Shown piece by piece: positions 12,357 to 25,535 of a stretch of 64,000 bases of DNA; position 1 is the first letter of the stretch; each line of letters begins with the position of its first letter. The DNA comes from Blasia pusilla (Eukaryota; Marchantiophyta; Marchantiopsida; Blasiales), in NCBI GenBank assembly GCA_050084515.1, contig CM114272.1, positions 62,310,001 to 62,374,000 on the forward strand, read 5' to 3'. The notes below the pieces were generated by a model. That model did no database searches and was not told the DNA's origin. It was given only the letters and a program-made list of their open reading frames with translations. The position numbers were made by a program, and so were the translations under genes.

Positions 12357-14450
12357 CTTGAGTTGGACCTCGTATTACACGGTGCTCGCGGCCTTCAATC
12401 CAAAAGCAGGGGTGCATCCCATGTCCAGCTCCCGATCTACAAAGTACGCGAGAAAAACTGTCATCATCAATTAAACGACTCGATGCACCAACTTCTCGCC
12501 CTTCCAGATGATGCCGCAAGTGCTTTGATCACGCATGACATCCACTAGATTAGGGTGTACACACCACAATCACTGACGCGGCAACGACAGAATCTCCCGT
12601 CGCCAATGCTAAGTATTCAGCCGAGCATTTCAAGAGTGCTCGCACTTCACCAAGAGTGTGGAGTGCTCTGGCAAACACTAACTACGGAGTCATAGTGTGC
12701 ACCCCCCTCGCCCCATTCCCATTCCCAACCCAAAAGACACCCGACGACCAAATTGCGTTCTCCCAATCTGACCGAAGCTTCAGATTGGGACGTGCTCGCT
12801 GAGAGCGTACAACCCCTCAGGGAGCGTACGGAAAGAAGATAAATTTAGTGTGCGAGAACACTTGGGAGTTCTCAAATCAGCACTACTGCGATTCGGCAGT
12901 ACAAGAACCAACTGATGTCGAGAGAAAGGTTACAATTGCGAACCAGTTCCAACCAGCCATTGAGGCTCGAGACGGAGCCGATGATTGGTTTCTAAGTAAC
13001 AGAAGGCACCGATGGAATATACCTGTAGTAGAGATTGCAACGTCAGCCCCTCCTGATCCATCGCACGATAGATCAGGTCGTGGGTAGGATCAGCAATCCA
13101 CGGCGCCGCTCTGAAACTTGCGAGTTACTTGATCAGCAAGATCGTACCTACGAAGCTTTACAGCTACGCCCGCAAACCTCCCGCAACTGTCCTTGGAGGG
13201 CTCCGTTGAACTAACTAGTGATATCCTGTGCCTTTCACCACCACCGGCGGCAAGTGAAGACAATCAGATGGACTCTGCTTGATGGAGACGACGGTGCTGC
13301 GAGGCCTGACGTGCTGCAACCTGCCTACTGCCCGCAGGATGGGAACCGACAACGCTCGTCTCGGACGCGGGAGAACTAGACACACCAGCTGGTAAGCGCT
13401 CGGTGGAGAACCCACACATATGTCTGCGAGCGGATTGAGAGCCTGCTGAAGACGACTGGTGAAACGGATGAAAGCTAGTCCACAGCTCGGCAAGGATTGC
13501 CATGTAACGACTTCAGGACGAGCACCTGCCTCTCACTGTCAGCGACATTGCTGTGCTCTCTTTCTCCGCAGCACCTGGCCCCGTTATTCATCCACGAAGG
13601 CGACGGCTCCTACTTCTGATCGCGACCACCAATTCCCTGAGTCCGGCCCGCTTTCAAAGCCCGAATGATCCAAACCGGCGCCCGAATAAACCGCGTCCCG
13701 GTACACACTTCACGGATCTATCGACAGACGCTCCCTCCCCACTCTCGCTCCTCACGCTGTGGGAAGTAGCGATCGCTACGACTCCATGTCCGGAAACAGA
13801 ACCGCTCTCGACCCCTGAGACCATCAAATAGCAGCGCAGCATTTCTCGACGGATAGCATCACGCTGCCGCGTAGCAACTGAACAGGCAAAGCAAAGGCAG
13901 CAGAAGACAGACGAGAAGCAAGAGACGGATGACGTACAGCAGTGAAAGGCAGGAACGGAGGGGAGGCACAGCAGAGCTCCTGCTGCTCTTTCCCACTGAC
14001 GAGACTCCGCAAGTAGGAACCTGGCACTCTTCCCATACAGAACCCGATGTAAAATCTCCGCAGTAAGAGCCAATAACTGTCATCATCACCTCCGTAAGTT
14101 ACTCCAGTCCGAACTGATGTAGTAATTGCTCTCCCGCAAAGCTATTATTTACCGCCAACTACCCCTTCTTACGTACCCCCCTTCCGGGGAGGTTAAACGA
14201 CTGGTTCCTACCGGGATCAAAACCGCCGACTTGGAGCTCCTTACTAGCCGGTGCGCGTGGCCATGGCATGACATGATTCGGCGATGAAGGTCTGGTCGGC
14301 GATGCTCGAATCGGTTTGAATTGGACGACCCGAGGGAACGCGCCCATCGTTCCGGCGACGCATCCGATTGCGGTTTGGAACGGCGCTTGTGCCGTCCCTC
14401 GGAGGGAGGGTCCGTCGCGTCCTTAGCGGGGAATCCCTCCGTTCATGGAG
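12357..14450. other. GC-rich probable 5' leader/promoter of the DUF3527 gene
   Basis: Composition stays GC-rich upstream of the DUF3527 start and falls abruptly near 14.45 kb, which suggests a transcribed leader or promoter. Several minus-strand ORFs could act as upstream ORFs (for example 13654-14073 and 13215-13493), but none looks like a conserved protein. A short perfect hairpin (ccctcc, 6-nt loop, ggaggg) lies near 14437-14454. I see no decisive TATA box. Confidence 0.35.
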
Positions 14451-15462
14451 GGACCCATTCTTTTTGTTCTTTTTTTGACCGATTCTAGATGTTGCCCATA
14501 ATTGTTTATCCGACGGTAATATTTTAGTATTTATTCAAATTTGAAATTCCGACATTTATTAGTTCCCTCGTTATTTTCGGACTATTTCGGCTTTCTCATT
14601 TTAAAACTGTACTTTATTAAAAACTAGTCACATCTCCCTTCCTTGCAAATTGACAATAGTTCATGCTTTTGTGACATCTCCTTTTTGGGAATGTTTTTAG
14701 CCCCACTTATAACCCTATGGCATAAATTTATGCAACAACATATATCTTCTTTGTTAGCGAGAATTGTTAGTGAAATATCAAAGATACCTACATAATTTTA
14801 ATAGATTGTGATACTTCATTTGTCAAAAATAGGGTCAAACATTACGGGATACAAGCAAGAACAATGTAGTGTTGAAAATAAAAAATCTATATTATTATTG
14901 GAGAGTGCCTTTTTGATTTGCAAATACATGTATGCATGACACATAGCAATTGGGTCGCAAGAAAATGTTTCCCATACTACGAGCAGCAAGAAGAAAAAAA
15001 TATGAATTTGTGTGCAGCATCCTTAGTCACTTCACTCCAGTGTATTGCATGGGTTGTATACTAGTGATTTATTAATTCTATTCTTTATTCCCTTGGCAAG
15101 GATGACTCTGTCCAAATTGATAACGTAGGCGATCCTTATTTATTGAAAAGAGACACAAACATATTCATGTGCTTGCCAAGGTTGCCCTACACACGTTTCC
15201 GCATGCTTGTAACCTTCATTAATTACTCATCTTGACTTGTAGGTTTTGCAAAGCTAGGCCTATGTTTGAGCAACTACAACCTAAAAGAAGATAAAAATAT
15301 ATATATCTTGATTGTCCCATAATGAGTTATATAAATCATACACACTCTAAATTACATATCATCAATCATCTTTAAACCATAGGAAAGAAGATTCCCATAG
15401 CGTACTTAGCACAACTATTTTGCATCCATTCTCATCCAAAAAGTTCTTAGCAATACATCCCA
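14451..15462. other. AT-rich intergenic DNA, nothing recognised
   Basis: The stretch between the GC-rich leader and the solo LTR is AT-rich. It has no long ORF and no recognisable repeat structure. Confidence 0.5.
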
Positions 15463-16019
15463 TGTCACATCTTAGTTAGCGAGTAGCTTTCTACCGTGTT
15501 GGCGACGTAGAGGGTCAACTAGTTTTTTGGACATAACTTCATTCCGATATGTTGGATCAAAGTGGCAACATCTCCGTTGCATCATAATTTTCGTTTACAA
15601 ATATTCCCCTCTTTTGCTATTTTGCTCCAAATAACCTTTTGACCAAGTAAAGAGTCACACGGTAACATGTGTGCATAGGTTAAAAGTTTAGGGCTGTTTT
15701 GGGGCTATTTTGTGGGATGAGCCAAAAGGTTCTTCTTGTGGATATATAAGGTGATAGAGATGGCTTTCAAAAGCCATCCTTCTTATGTTGAGCCTTTGGA
15801 GTATTTCAAGATTTAGGATTTGCTAGAGCTTGAGTGTTAGAGTCTAAATTCCCTCATGGCAAAGAGTGGATGTGGCTTGATATACCAATGTAAATTTATA
15901 ATTGAATCTCGCCATGTATGGGATTTTTACTTTGATTTTACATGAGAAAGATTAGTAATGTTTGGTGTGTAGTTGTGATCAATGATGTGAATTATGTAAC
16001 GATGTGTATGCGCATGATA
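15463..16019 (+). mobile_element. Solo LTR of a Ty3/gypsy family
   Basis: The 557-bp unit starts TGTCACATCT and ends GCGCATGATA, a one-base variant of the GCGCATGACA ending seen in the other LTRs of this family here. A 4-bp direct repeat, ccca, flanks it exactly. A TATA-like gatatataag lies at 15741-15750, followed by the family's shared ATGGCTTTC..AAGCCATC segment, as in the LTRs at 23.2, 25.9 and 33.2 kb. A degenerate inverted repeat (gggatgagcc / ggttcttctt) lies just before the TATA box. No internal element sequence adjoins it, which fits LTR-LTR recombination. It is the most diverged of the copies and so probably the oldest. Confidence 0.75.
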
Positions 16020-17003
16020 CCCACCACAAATGACACGTATGTATATGGGACTTCGTAGGGAAGACTCAAAAGCATTAACCTCCAAACATCAACTATCATG
16101 ATATTTATTTGTAGATAACCTATTTACATGTCGAGTTCATATACATTTTTAAAAACGTTAAGTTTAAGTGAGCTATTTTTGGGTGAGATCTAAGATCCAC
16201 ATACATAAAAAAACAAATATGAAAAAGAAAACGTGGTGAAAGTTAATAAGGATGAGAGTTAAAGGAAAAAAAAAAAACTCCTACAAATTTCGTTGCAACA
16301 CTCGTTGGTCATATTGCCCATTCGAATTTTGATGAGAACAAAACTACACATCATTGAGTTTTAATAATGACTATAGTGAAATATTCAAGAAACGTTGAGT
16401 TGAAAATGCCCATGTGATTTTACTCACCAAAGAACACTTGGTTTACAACACTTATGTGTATTACGCTCTTTCATTAGCATGTACTACCGTTCTCACCTAT
16501 GAAAGTATATTCGCATTTCACGATTGTTCCAAGAAGAAATGCCTTGCAATTAAAAATTCACTATAGTATTTAAAGTCTTCCAAATTTTTATGGAGTTTAG
16601 CATGGTTGCACAGTTGTCACACATGTGTGTAGCAAGTCTCACTGATTGCGATACCATTCCTCAATCCATCTTATCAAATTCAATTAATTTAAACCCCTTC
16701 ACATGCATGGCTCTAAGATTCTAGTCTCTATATCTTTGGATTATTCTAAACTATAGGATCATCCAGAATCCTACAGCCACTTCTTTTATGTGATTTGTTG
16801 ATATCTGTAGACGTATGCTTTCCATTGTCATGCATGTTCTCCTTAGTGGGCTTTCACCATTCAAGTTTCATGTCATGGATCAAATATCATTAAACACTTC
16901 TCTCTCCATATGCTTCTTTCTATCCTTTTCCAACTATTAAATAAATAAATCTTTGGCTAATCAATCAAGAAAACCATCACTAGCTCTTTTTGTCTCAACT
17001 TGT

Positions 17004-17315
17004 AAATATCACTATGTGTGTGTGTCACTCGAATATGGAGGCCAATTAATTACTAAGAAAAAACCAAAATCCATTGATAGATAACGAATGAATTTGTATG
17101 GATTCACATCATTAAAAAAAGATCTATGTCATAATATAGGTATTAATTTGAGCATGTTCCAACAAGAGATAAATATCACTATGTGTGTATGTCACTCGAA
17201 TATGGAAGCCAATTAATTACTAGGAAAAAAATCCATTGATAAATAATAAATGAATGTGTATGGATTCACAATATTAACAAAAGATCTATAATACCATTTG
17301 TGGTGTTAATTTGAG
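17004..17315. repeat. Two-copy tandem repeat, 167-bp period
   Basis: Unit 1 is about 17004-17152 and unit 2 about 17171-17315. Both begin aaatatcactatgtgtgt and share gtcactcgaatatgga, then ccaattaattacta, then tatggattcaca, and end ttaatttgag. Copies differ by scattered substitutions and a few short indels. Confidence 0.8.
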
Positions 17316-20300
17316 GGGGATAAAACAATGGAATATTTGAGCCTTTGTTGGATTAGTCCAACTGCATAAGTTGTTAATATCGATAGTGAAAAATGATTTC
17401 TAAAATGGTAAAAATTTGTAGGTCCCATTTTAACGATGAATAAAAACTTTTTTTTGTCTTCATAGAATTTTAATCATATATTATTATGAAATACTAGTAC
17501 AAGCTAATGCAATGCACGGGTTCGTATTATCTCCAATAATTAATTCTTATAATTTTTAAGTGTCATTTTAAATCAATTTCAAACGATCCTATCAATTTAT
17601 AAGGCGAACGGTCTCATCGACTGAAAATGTCACATGTGACGGGAGAGGAGTTTGCAAAATGAAGGGACACTCTCCAATAATAATATAGACATACAATATT
17701 TCATATATTTACTTATTAAAATTAGAACATAGGATATGTTGCATAAAACTTATTGTATAATACATATGCACGTAGATATATCATGCATCAAGTTCCAAGT
17801 CTGGTTCTCATTGTGTTTGGCATCCCACTTTTCCTAATCTCAACTCTTTTTACGCTAGGTATTAACAAAAATAGTAATATGAGAAATAATTGTTATTTTA
17901 GTGTTTTTTTTGGGTCAAAAAAGTTTTTGTCGTTCCCCTCTCACTTGTTTAAATAAAAAATGCGCAATTTTTGTTTCATGTCCCTTTCTCGTTGTAAGAC
18001 TCAAAACAGCTTCCTTCTCTATTACCTTAAAGTAATTATGTCATAATTATACCATTAATTTTCGAACATGGATTCGAGAAGTAATTGAACTTAGATGAGA
18101 GAAAGAAAAACCTACAGGATTAGGATTACTGTGGCCGTAGATTATAATAATTTTGTTTTGCAAACTGACGCGTACGAGAGCTAAATACAAACGAAACAAT
18201 CATCAAACACTAGTGGGCGAAACACGTTTTTCATTAAACGAAATTCAATAATTAGCGTAAACCGCAATAATCCAAAAATATCCAGCCGATCTGATTGATT
18301 GTCAACGATTTTATGTAATCTCGGCGTAAAACTATGGAGGCAAAACCGCAATTTGAAGTGGTACCCTAATGAAAGAAGACAATCAGGCACATAATTAATT
18401 CGATATCCTCTACTTACGGGCGTAAATAAGCCCTAAGTAGACGACACGGTGTTGCTAATGATGTGCATGGCCTGCACGAACAGTCGGGAATCCAATAAAA
18501 GAAGTTGCGCGTGCTACTTACACTTAGGGAGATTAACGAGAAGTGCTAACTTACTTACTCACTCTCTCACTCACTACCGGATGCCGTTGACAAGCTCCGT
18601 CAGTCACTGAAGAAAAAGATAAGATCACGGGGGGAATGAATGGCCGTTAGGATACGCGGGAAATGGGCTTGCGCTGTGGCGCTGGCAAATTCAGCGGAAA
18701 CACGACGTAACGGCAGGGGGACAAGAAGGGGGACCTTAGGGCGGAAGCCGACAGAATTCGCGTACCCTAAGACCGAAACAGAGGCTCGAATGTCCGTGGG
18801 TCCATAGATCGCCCCAGGCTCTGTTTGAACGGCACGGCGCGCAGTTTCTGGGTTACCGCGCCATTCCCCCGTATTCCCGACTTCTGCCCGCAGGCTAGGA
18901 CTACGCCGTCGTGAGCGACGCCACGGCGTCGCGACTCGCGACCGGGTCCTCTGGTATTTTCTACACTGTGACGGCGTACTCGCTGCGCCGTCACCGCTGC
19001 GTTATCATGCTCGGATCCGGGACCATCCGGTCAACGTAGTGGACTGAGATCAGAGACCACTGTTCACTCTACAGTTCTTCTCAGACGCAGTTGACTCTTC
19101 TCAACGGATGGGACGGTTGACGAAGCTGGACCGTAGTAGTTATCCGGTAACACAGTGACAAACGTGGTCAGAATCGAGTTACAGCCCTGCAAACTCCGCG
19201 GGCCTACCACTTTTGCCCGAGCAAATTATAAATCTACCTATTATTTCCCTTAACCAGTAAAAGTACTAATGAGTAGATAATCGGATTACCGAATGGGTTA
19301 CCGGTAAGACGCGTGAGTGGTAATACGGATGGAGATATATAAGGACACTCCGTCGGAAGTACTGTAGTCCACGACTCCACGTATCATCCGTTCCTCTGTG
19401 CGGGAAAGCCGGACAATTAGGAGTCGTACCTTTGGCCCTCACATGGGGTTCAAAAGGAAGATGATTACCATTATCATGGGAGTAATTAAACTGATTAATA
19501 CAAGGATGACGTTTTATCGTCGCAATTATATACGATAAATATAAACGGAGCTTCTCATAGCCATAAGTACACCGGATAAATAAATATGACGACGAGTTTG
19601 CCGCGATTTCTAATGGGTGTTTAGGTTTGAATGGGGGTATATTACTATGTGTATGCGGAGTTTAAAACAAGCCCAAAGACTGATTAATGGGGTTAACTCG
19701 GTGAACAAAACTAGACACGAAATGGTTGTTGTGCGTGGCTTAATAAGGGTCGGTTGAGGTTTAATACCTTCGTCTAATTTGGGAGTGCCGTTGGAGGGTT
19801 GTAAGTTGAGCAACAAACGAAAGGGTTGTGAGTAACATGGAGTCGTCTTCATATTACTAATTTACTACCCTCCACCTTTATAAGGGTTAAGATTGGCAAC
19901 AAACATAATGTGACAAGAACTTCAGACGCTAAAGTCGGGATGGGCTTGGCTTTTTTAATTTTACCATCTTAGGAAACATATTTTAGATATGTAGATGGAG
20001 CTTATTTTCACTCCTACATTTGTGCTTAGACGGGTGGGAGATTCATACCACTAAGAAGAAAGTAAAAACTTTAATAGAAAGTAAGAAGTGCCACTAAGAA
20101 TAGTTTTCTTGTACTATTGTTGACATCATTTATGGTTGTCTTATTTTACTCCCTCCAAATACTCTTTTTTCTTTTTTTTTTTAAGAAATGGTTGTCCTTT
20201 CTTTGATATCTTTTTATACCCAATAGTGGGCATGTGTCCTAGTCCACACCAGGCGTTGGTTTCCATGTACGTTTCAACTGAAGTTGTGACGTGTCATGCA

Positions 20301-22026
20301 TAGAGCGTAGTTAAGAGCAACGTAGATATATGATCATGTTTTCTTCTTAAATATCCAAAAAATAATTTGTATGAAAATATTCAATATCAAAAGACAAGAC
20401 GAAAGTTGTAGGTTGTGGTCCGAAGGGGAAGCCGCTTGTCTAAAGCCATAAATTTTAAAACGTCATAAATTAAACAAACCTCTAGGGGTGTCCAAAAGTA
20501 CTTACCTATATAATGAACAAATTTAACTTCTTAAGAACGTTTTCTAATGCGCGTCTCATCATTATTTCCATGCATATTTAATTCGGATTGGAGGACAAGT
20601 TTAGGAGAACATATAATGGGTTTATTGTGGCCCCCATCTTAGACTTTCATTTTTTGGGGAGCAAAGCCAGTAGTTCTATCTAATACTAATGGTGGCGTTC
20701 TTCTTAATACATGGAATTAATTCTTCCATGGAGACCATATGAGAAGTGGTTACATGTTTCGACAAGGCGCACATTCTAATCCGAGGAGAAGATGTTTAGC
20801 AAGAATAGGAGTTCCAAGGAGAACAGAAAATGCGTGTATAACAGCCATCTCCATTCCGCTCCATTGTATATGTAATGTGGGGTTGATTTGGAACGTTGCA
20901 AGTGGGAGGGTAAATTTCCCCAACCACATATTATATAAGCATCCTTATTCCACCATCAATGTTAATACACATGCTCTAAGTTGATAAAAAGAAGTGTTTA
21001 AGAGGGAGGCTACAAGGGCCAAGACCAAATTTTTTTGATGGCTATGATGGTGGAACATATAAGAGTGGCCTCAATGGGGTACGGAGAGAGATCTCACACA
21101 AGAAGGAGACATAAGACTTGACATCATATACCCACTAAGCTACAAGTGGATGTAAATCACTTGGTTTGTTATTATAACTTTTAAATAATTTACAATAACA
21201 TGATAGATGCCTCCAAATATTAGGGTTTTTCTTTTTTGTGTAAGAATATCCCCCAAGTCATATTTTCATGACCAAAACTCTCAAAGAGCTTTGTATAAGA
21301 GTCTATAGGTCTTTCAACGTTTCATTTAACATTCACTCCCTATTATGTGGTACTCATTAGTGAATGATATTAACCAAATTATGGACAAATAAGCTTGAAA
21401 TAGGACTAATCTCATTGCAACCCCCTCATACCAATTTTCAAATGCAAGAGTATTATTTGAACCTGTGGAAACTCTTATAATCACAATGCACCATGGTTTT
21501 CTTGACTTTGTACCACCATGACCCATATGATCATGCTTCACCACCCATGGTGTTTACAAATAAGAGTGTGTTGATTTTGTTTGGTCTCCCCTCAACAAAT
21601 CCAACCCTAGTTTCTAATAAGAATCACCATGGTATTTTTTGATGTTGTTGCATGTGTATCCAATAGATTATAGTTTTTTGGTCTTTCATTCATCTTGTAA
21701 TAATGAGGTTAGATTGGATGAAAGAAATTGAGGAAAAATACGTGATTACAGGTGTCCAATCATAAAAAAGAGATAGAGATGGACCCTTTTTTTTTCTCTT
21801 CATTAGGTTACAGTAGAAAGGTCTAATACACGAGATAAAATATTGCCCAAGTGTGGTGTAAGAAAATGTGTTGGACGTAAAGGTTCTTAAGTAGCAAGTG
21901 GCATGGCCACAAAGAGAATTTGCAAAACTACTAACCCTACAAGGCCTACACTCACAAATATACACAAAAAAGAGCTAACTTGCAAAATTAAGAAGAATGA
22001 GAATTTCCACAAAGAGAATGAAAGAG

Positions 22027-22030
<4 letters not shown>

Positions 22031-22085
<55 letters not shown>
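22031..22085. repeat. (CT)n microsatellite, about 27 units
   Basis: An uninterrupted run of CT dinucleotides of about 55 bases. The Arg-Glu and Leu-Ser ORFs that cross it are products of the repeat and not genes. Confidence 0.98.
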
Positions 22086-22090
<5 letters not shown>

Positions 22091-22279
22091 AATAATTATT
22101 TGGCCTAGAATCCACACAAAAGACTTATCATCTTATCTCATATAACATATGCACACATGTACCTACGCAAGTGATTTTGTGACTTATCACTCTGTCTATC
22201 AAAATATTAAATTATATGAGGTCTCTTTAGCTCAGGTATATCTCAATCTTTCCTCTCAAGCTCAACTTAATATCCTTTA

Positions 22280-22963
22280 CACATAAATGGAATCTAAAGA
22301 AATCAAACTTATATTCTCATATTACCTTAGGGAAGAAATCAACAAGTTGTGAGTCTCTATTCACATATGTAAGCCCTACTTCACCTTAAGAGATTGTTTC
22401 TCTAAAACGACGATAATTCACCTCGACATGCTTTCTCCTCACATGAAACATTGTCATTTTTGTTCTAAATAAATACCGGTGATGTAATTTGTGTACAAAA
22501 TAGTGGAAGCTCAATGTTGTAAGCCTATATCCTCACAAAGATTTTTCAACCAAATTGATTTGTAAGATGTCATACTTTCTCCCACATATTCAACTTTAGT
22601 TGACAATAAGACTATAAGTGGTTATTTTTTCTACGCCTAAGTTATTGCAATATTGTCAAATCCAAAGATATACTCTAGGAAGGATTTTCTATCAAGAATG
22701 TTGCTTGCCCAATTAACATCAATACATTTGTCACTCCGTGAGCTTCGACAAAAAGTAGTAAGGTCTAGACTATATTGTAATCTTCACCTATCTCAAGATT
22801 TTCCTTATAACATCAAGTCGGGGTATCTAGTGATTGCATAAATTGAATTACCAAACCAAATGTATAATTGAAATAAAGGAAAATACATGTTATGACTACA
22901 TGTCTCATCGCCTTCATTTGATCTAACCTTAACACTCTTGTCTAGTTGCGTCAAGATTGGCTT
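22280..22963 (-). pseudogene. Ty1/copia RT-RNase H remnant
   Basis: Read on the minus strand with frameshifts, the segment gives the order expected at the end of copia pol. It starts with a KP.L..LDKSVK step near 22955. A conserved RNase H core follows (LSTKVEYVGES at about 22610-22576, then SIWLKNLCEDIG). The tail is HVRRKHVEVNYRRFRE (about 22446-22399), then GLTYVNRDSQLVDFFPK. These match the copia pattern of S-T-E-A-E-Y, then W-L, then the H..R.KHI.V.YHF.RE step. Stops and frame changes show it is dead. The upstream part of the same element lies beyond the gypsy insertion at 24511-25160. Confidence 0.75.
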
Positions 22964-23451
22964 TGTCACATCTTCTTTCGACGTAGGTAGAGTTCTATTG
23001 GGTCAACGGCATAATGAGTTAGCGGTCTTTTTGGGTGTAACTTTGTCCTGAGATGTTGGATGAGGTTGGCGACAGGTCTGTTGTGTCGGGGATGTCGTTT
23101 ATGGTGATTTACTTATTTTGGTTTTAGTCCATCAGGTGACCCGTTGACCAGGTCAACAGTCACCCGGTAACTTGTGCACGCAGGTTACCGTTGGTAGGGC
23201 TATTTTTAAGGGAAGAGCTTTCTGGCTCTTCCCAAGGGTATAAGAGTGAGAGAGATGGCTTTCTCAAGCCATCTTTCTCATGTTGAGCCTTAGGAGCGCC
23301 TCTCTTGCATAGACGTGTGTAGATGTGTAGGAGTTAGGGCACTAGCGTCCGGCTTTCCTCATACCAAAGGGTGGATGTGGTTTGATATGCCGATGTAGAT
23401 TCATGAGTGGAGTTTTAGGCCGGGTGAGTCATTTTTACTACTCTTGATTTT
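22964..23451 (+). mobile_element. 5' LTR (3'-truncated) of a deleted Ty3/gypsy copy
   Basis: It begins TGTCACATCT like the solo LTR and shares long blocks with the LTRs at 25.5-26.2 and 33.0-33.5 kb in the opposite orientation. It includes an inverted repeat (23210-23218 / 23225-23233) just before a TATA-like gggtataaga. At about 23451, shortly after the ctcttgatttt step, it switches abruptly into element-internal protease sequence. The LTR's last 150 or so bases, the primer-binding site and gag are missing. Confidence 0.75.
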
Positions 23452-24340
23452 ATCGGCCATAGAGCGAGCCATGATCACACCAGGTGTGGTATTGTTGGAT
23501 AACCGAGCAGGAGTGTTTTACTTGGTTAGTCCCATAGGTACGGTGTACCACCCGCAGCGCCCTACTTGATTCGGAGCGCAGCCCTTGCTGTTAGGGAAGG
23601 CGGCGTGTTTAGCATTGGGATTACAGAAAGGCAATATTGAGCTTTGACCCTTTCAAATACAAACCTCTATTGGGGGCGTATCACCCACGCAGTTCATGAC
23701 TCGACAGGAGTTGGTGGTTAGACTCCAGCCAGAGCATGAGTCGGATAGTGCGATGATGCGTAGTCAGGCGATTATGACACCGGAAGAGTCGTACGATGTG
23801 TTGGTAGGGAGTACGGTGTTGTACCCTATAGGTTTCATTATGGATTTTTGGGAGGAGACAGTTTCTTATCGGCTAGATTGGCGATCAGGTGATGGACGGG
23901 TGAGCCATCTACCGGTGCAGTTTGCACGGAGTAGTGTTAGTTGACCACGTGGGGATACGGTGACCACGTTGGCAAAATTCACAATCGATGTTTGCTGATC
24001 AGGAGGGTTCGGGGAGAGGAGCACACATGCGGAGGAAATTCCTGTAGCGGATAGTCCCACGGACAGACATGCCTAGATGGGAGTCTCTTCCCATTGTGCA
24101 AAGTTGCTTTATTATCGTTGGGGACGAGCATTGAGATGCGTGGAATGCAGACAAGCTTGTGAGACACGCGTGGAGTTGTGTCTATGTTAGATCAGGTTAT
24201 GAGAGTGTTAGATCTCTCCAAAGGGATCAACACTACGGCTGTTGTAGTGTGGCAATGTTGTGGGGATGACGACATCGATGGTGCTAGATATGTGTAGGAT
24301 AGGAGATCTTGTCAGGTACATATGTGTGTGCTATCTGGAG
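23452..24340 (+). pseudogene. Gypsy gag-pol remnant: protease and linker
   Basis: It is colinear with 28368 onward in the composite element: the protease upstream segment, a broken DSGA active-site region, GKAACLALGL, then the QPEHESDSAMM and ESYDVLVGSTVLYP blocks. One base is missing within the DSGA codons relative to the better copy at about 28480, so the protease frame is broken at its catalytic motif. After the conserved linker the sequence reaches only the edge of the methyltransferase region (vllrv-type motif near 24210) before jumping to the element's 3' end. The methyltransferase, RT and integrase are deleted. Confidence 0.7.
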
Positions 24341-24510
24341 TTAGGGGGATCCAACTGCCACCTAGGGGGCGATTGTGGGATCCCAATGTATATGCGTGAG
24401 TTTGTTTGGTTATGTGTGGATCTACCGGTATGTTGGGGAACATTGGTGTTGTGTGGTGTGTAGATGTGACCAACAATGTAGGTTGTGTAGCGATGTGTAT
24501 GCGTACGACA
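24341..24510 (+). mobile_element. 3' end of the deleted gypsy copy (purine tract plus LTR tail)
   Basis: The segment holds tatctggagttaggggg and ctagggggcg, which look like polypurine-tract sequence, then about 140 bases of LTR tail ending GCGTACGACA. The same purine-tract/tail junction occurs on minus at about 26340-26157, so it is not private to this copy. The base following the end is a; upstream gctt versus downstream actt would be an imperfect 4-bp target repeat. Confidence 0.6.
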
Positions 24511-25160
24511 ACTTGCAAGATATCATGTCAAAATCAAATATCTTATGTTACGGAAGATCAACCAACTCTAAAGTCTATCACTAATCCACAAATGTTAACT
24601 CATCATCCATAGTTGCAATCAACTAGTGGGTTGTATTAGTTTCTCATTGGCAAAGTCGTAATATGATTGCCAATAGAGATTATGTTCAAAATTATATTTC
24701 CTTCAACTCTTAGTAGGTAGAGAGAGGAATATGAATTGCAATCATGAGACTCGAACTTAGAAACTTCCTCACTTGTGAAAAAACTACTAAGTGGATGGCT
24801 TATAACTTCTATAACTTCTCGAAAGTAGAAATACTATGTTACTATAAGATAGCCCAATAAGATCCATCTTCCTATTTTTCTATCTCACTTCTTGCACTTT
24901 TCATTATGAATTTGAATAAAGCATACAAAATGACATTTCTTTAGGAATGAGATTTTTGGTTGATTGCTTGTCAAGACGTCTTCTAGAATCTTCATATGTG
25001 CCACTTCTGTTGTCGCTCAACTTATCATATGTAGCGCATACAGAATTGTTTTTTCCAAACTATATCTTGGGCATATTTTTCTTATATTAACTTGTTGTTT
25101 ATGATATCTATGGATCTTCCACTTTGCTACTCCATTATGTTATGACGCACAACTATAAAT
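24511..25160 (-). pseudogene. Ty1/copia integrase to RT-start remnant
   Basis: On the minus strand, HNGVAKWK (25139-25117) followed by a long helix-like stretch and ILEDVLTSNQPKISFLKK corresponds to the NGVAERKNRT...P..HLRVFG end of copia integrase. Further on, MDDELTFVD and TLELVDLP (about 24578-24555) correspond to the MDEE...W.LVDLP start of copia reverse transcriptase. Stops interrupt all frames. The RT core that should follow is absent, lost at or after the gypsy insertion. The element continues at 22963. Confidence 0.7.
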
Positions 25161-25535
25161 AACTTTCGTTCTAATGGTGTGCCATTATAGAAAGGCATCC
25201 AAATTGTCTCCTCCATCTTATCTCAATTAGAGAAAACCCTAATTTTTTTCTCAAAGTAATTTTTCAAGTAATGGAACATCCAAAATAATGATGATTTAAA
25301 AAAAAAGGTAGTATATCCCTATTCTATTGATTAGACTCAAGTATACCTAACACGTCGTTGGAACAAAAATTGCGATGATAAGGAACCGATGTATTCTTTT
25401 GAAGAGATACCAAAACTGGTAGATAATAAGGATATTGTGTAAATGAAGAATTACAGATGTTCTTGTGAAGCGACACTATAATGGATGGTTATCAAGGTTC
25501 CAAAGAGATATTGTGATAAAGGATGTTCAAGAAGA

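Larger units (their letters stand above)
16020..22279. other. Intergenic region with scattered simple repeats
   Basis: The region is mostly AT-rich, with a GC-richer patch at about 18.4-19.4 kb that might be a promoter-like or old genic remnant. I found no ORF with family similarity. Named repeats inside it (the 167-bp tandem pair and the CT microsatellite) are listed separately. Parts of 20.9-21.6 kb have the look of decayed retroelement DNA, but no domain could be read. Confidence 0.4.

Noticed and set aside
13654-14073. Minus-strand ORF upstream of the DUF3527 gene
   Set aside because: Could be an upstream ORF in a leader, but it has no motif and the transcript start is unknown.
21887-22145. 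Arg-Glu and Leu-Ser repeat ORFs
   Set aside because: They are translations of the CT microsatellite.
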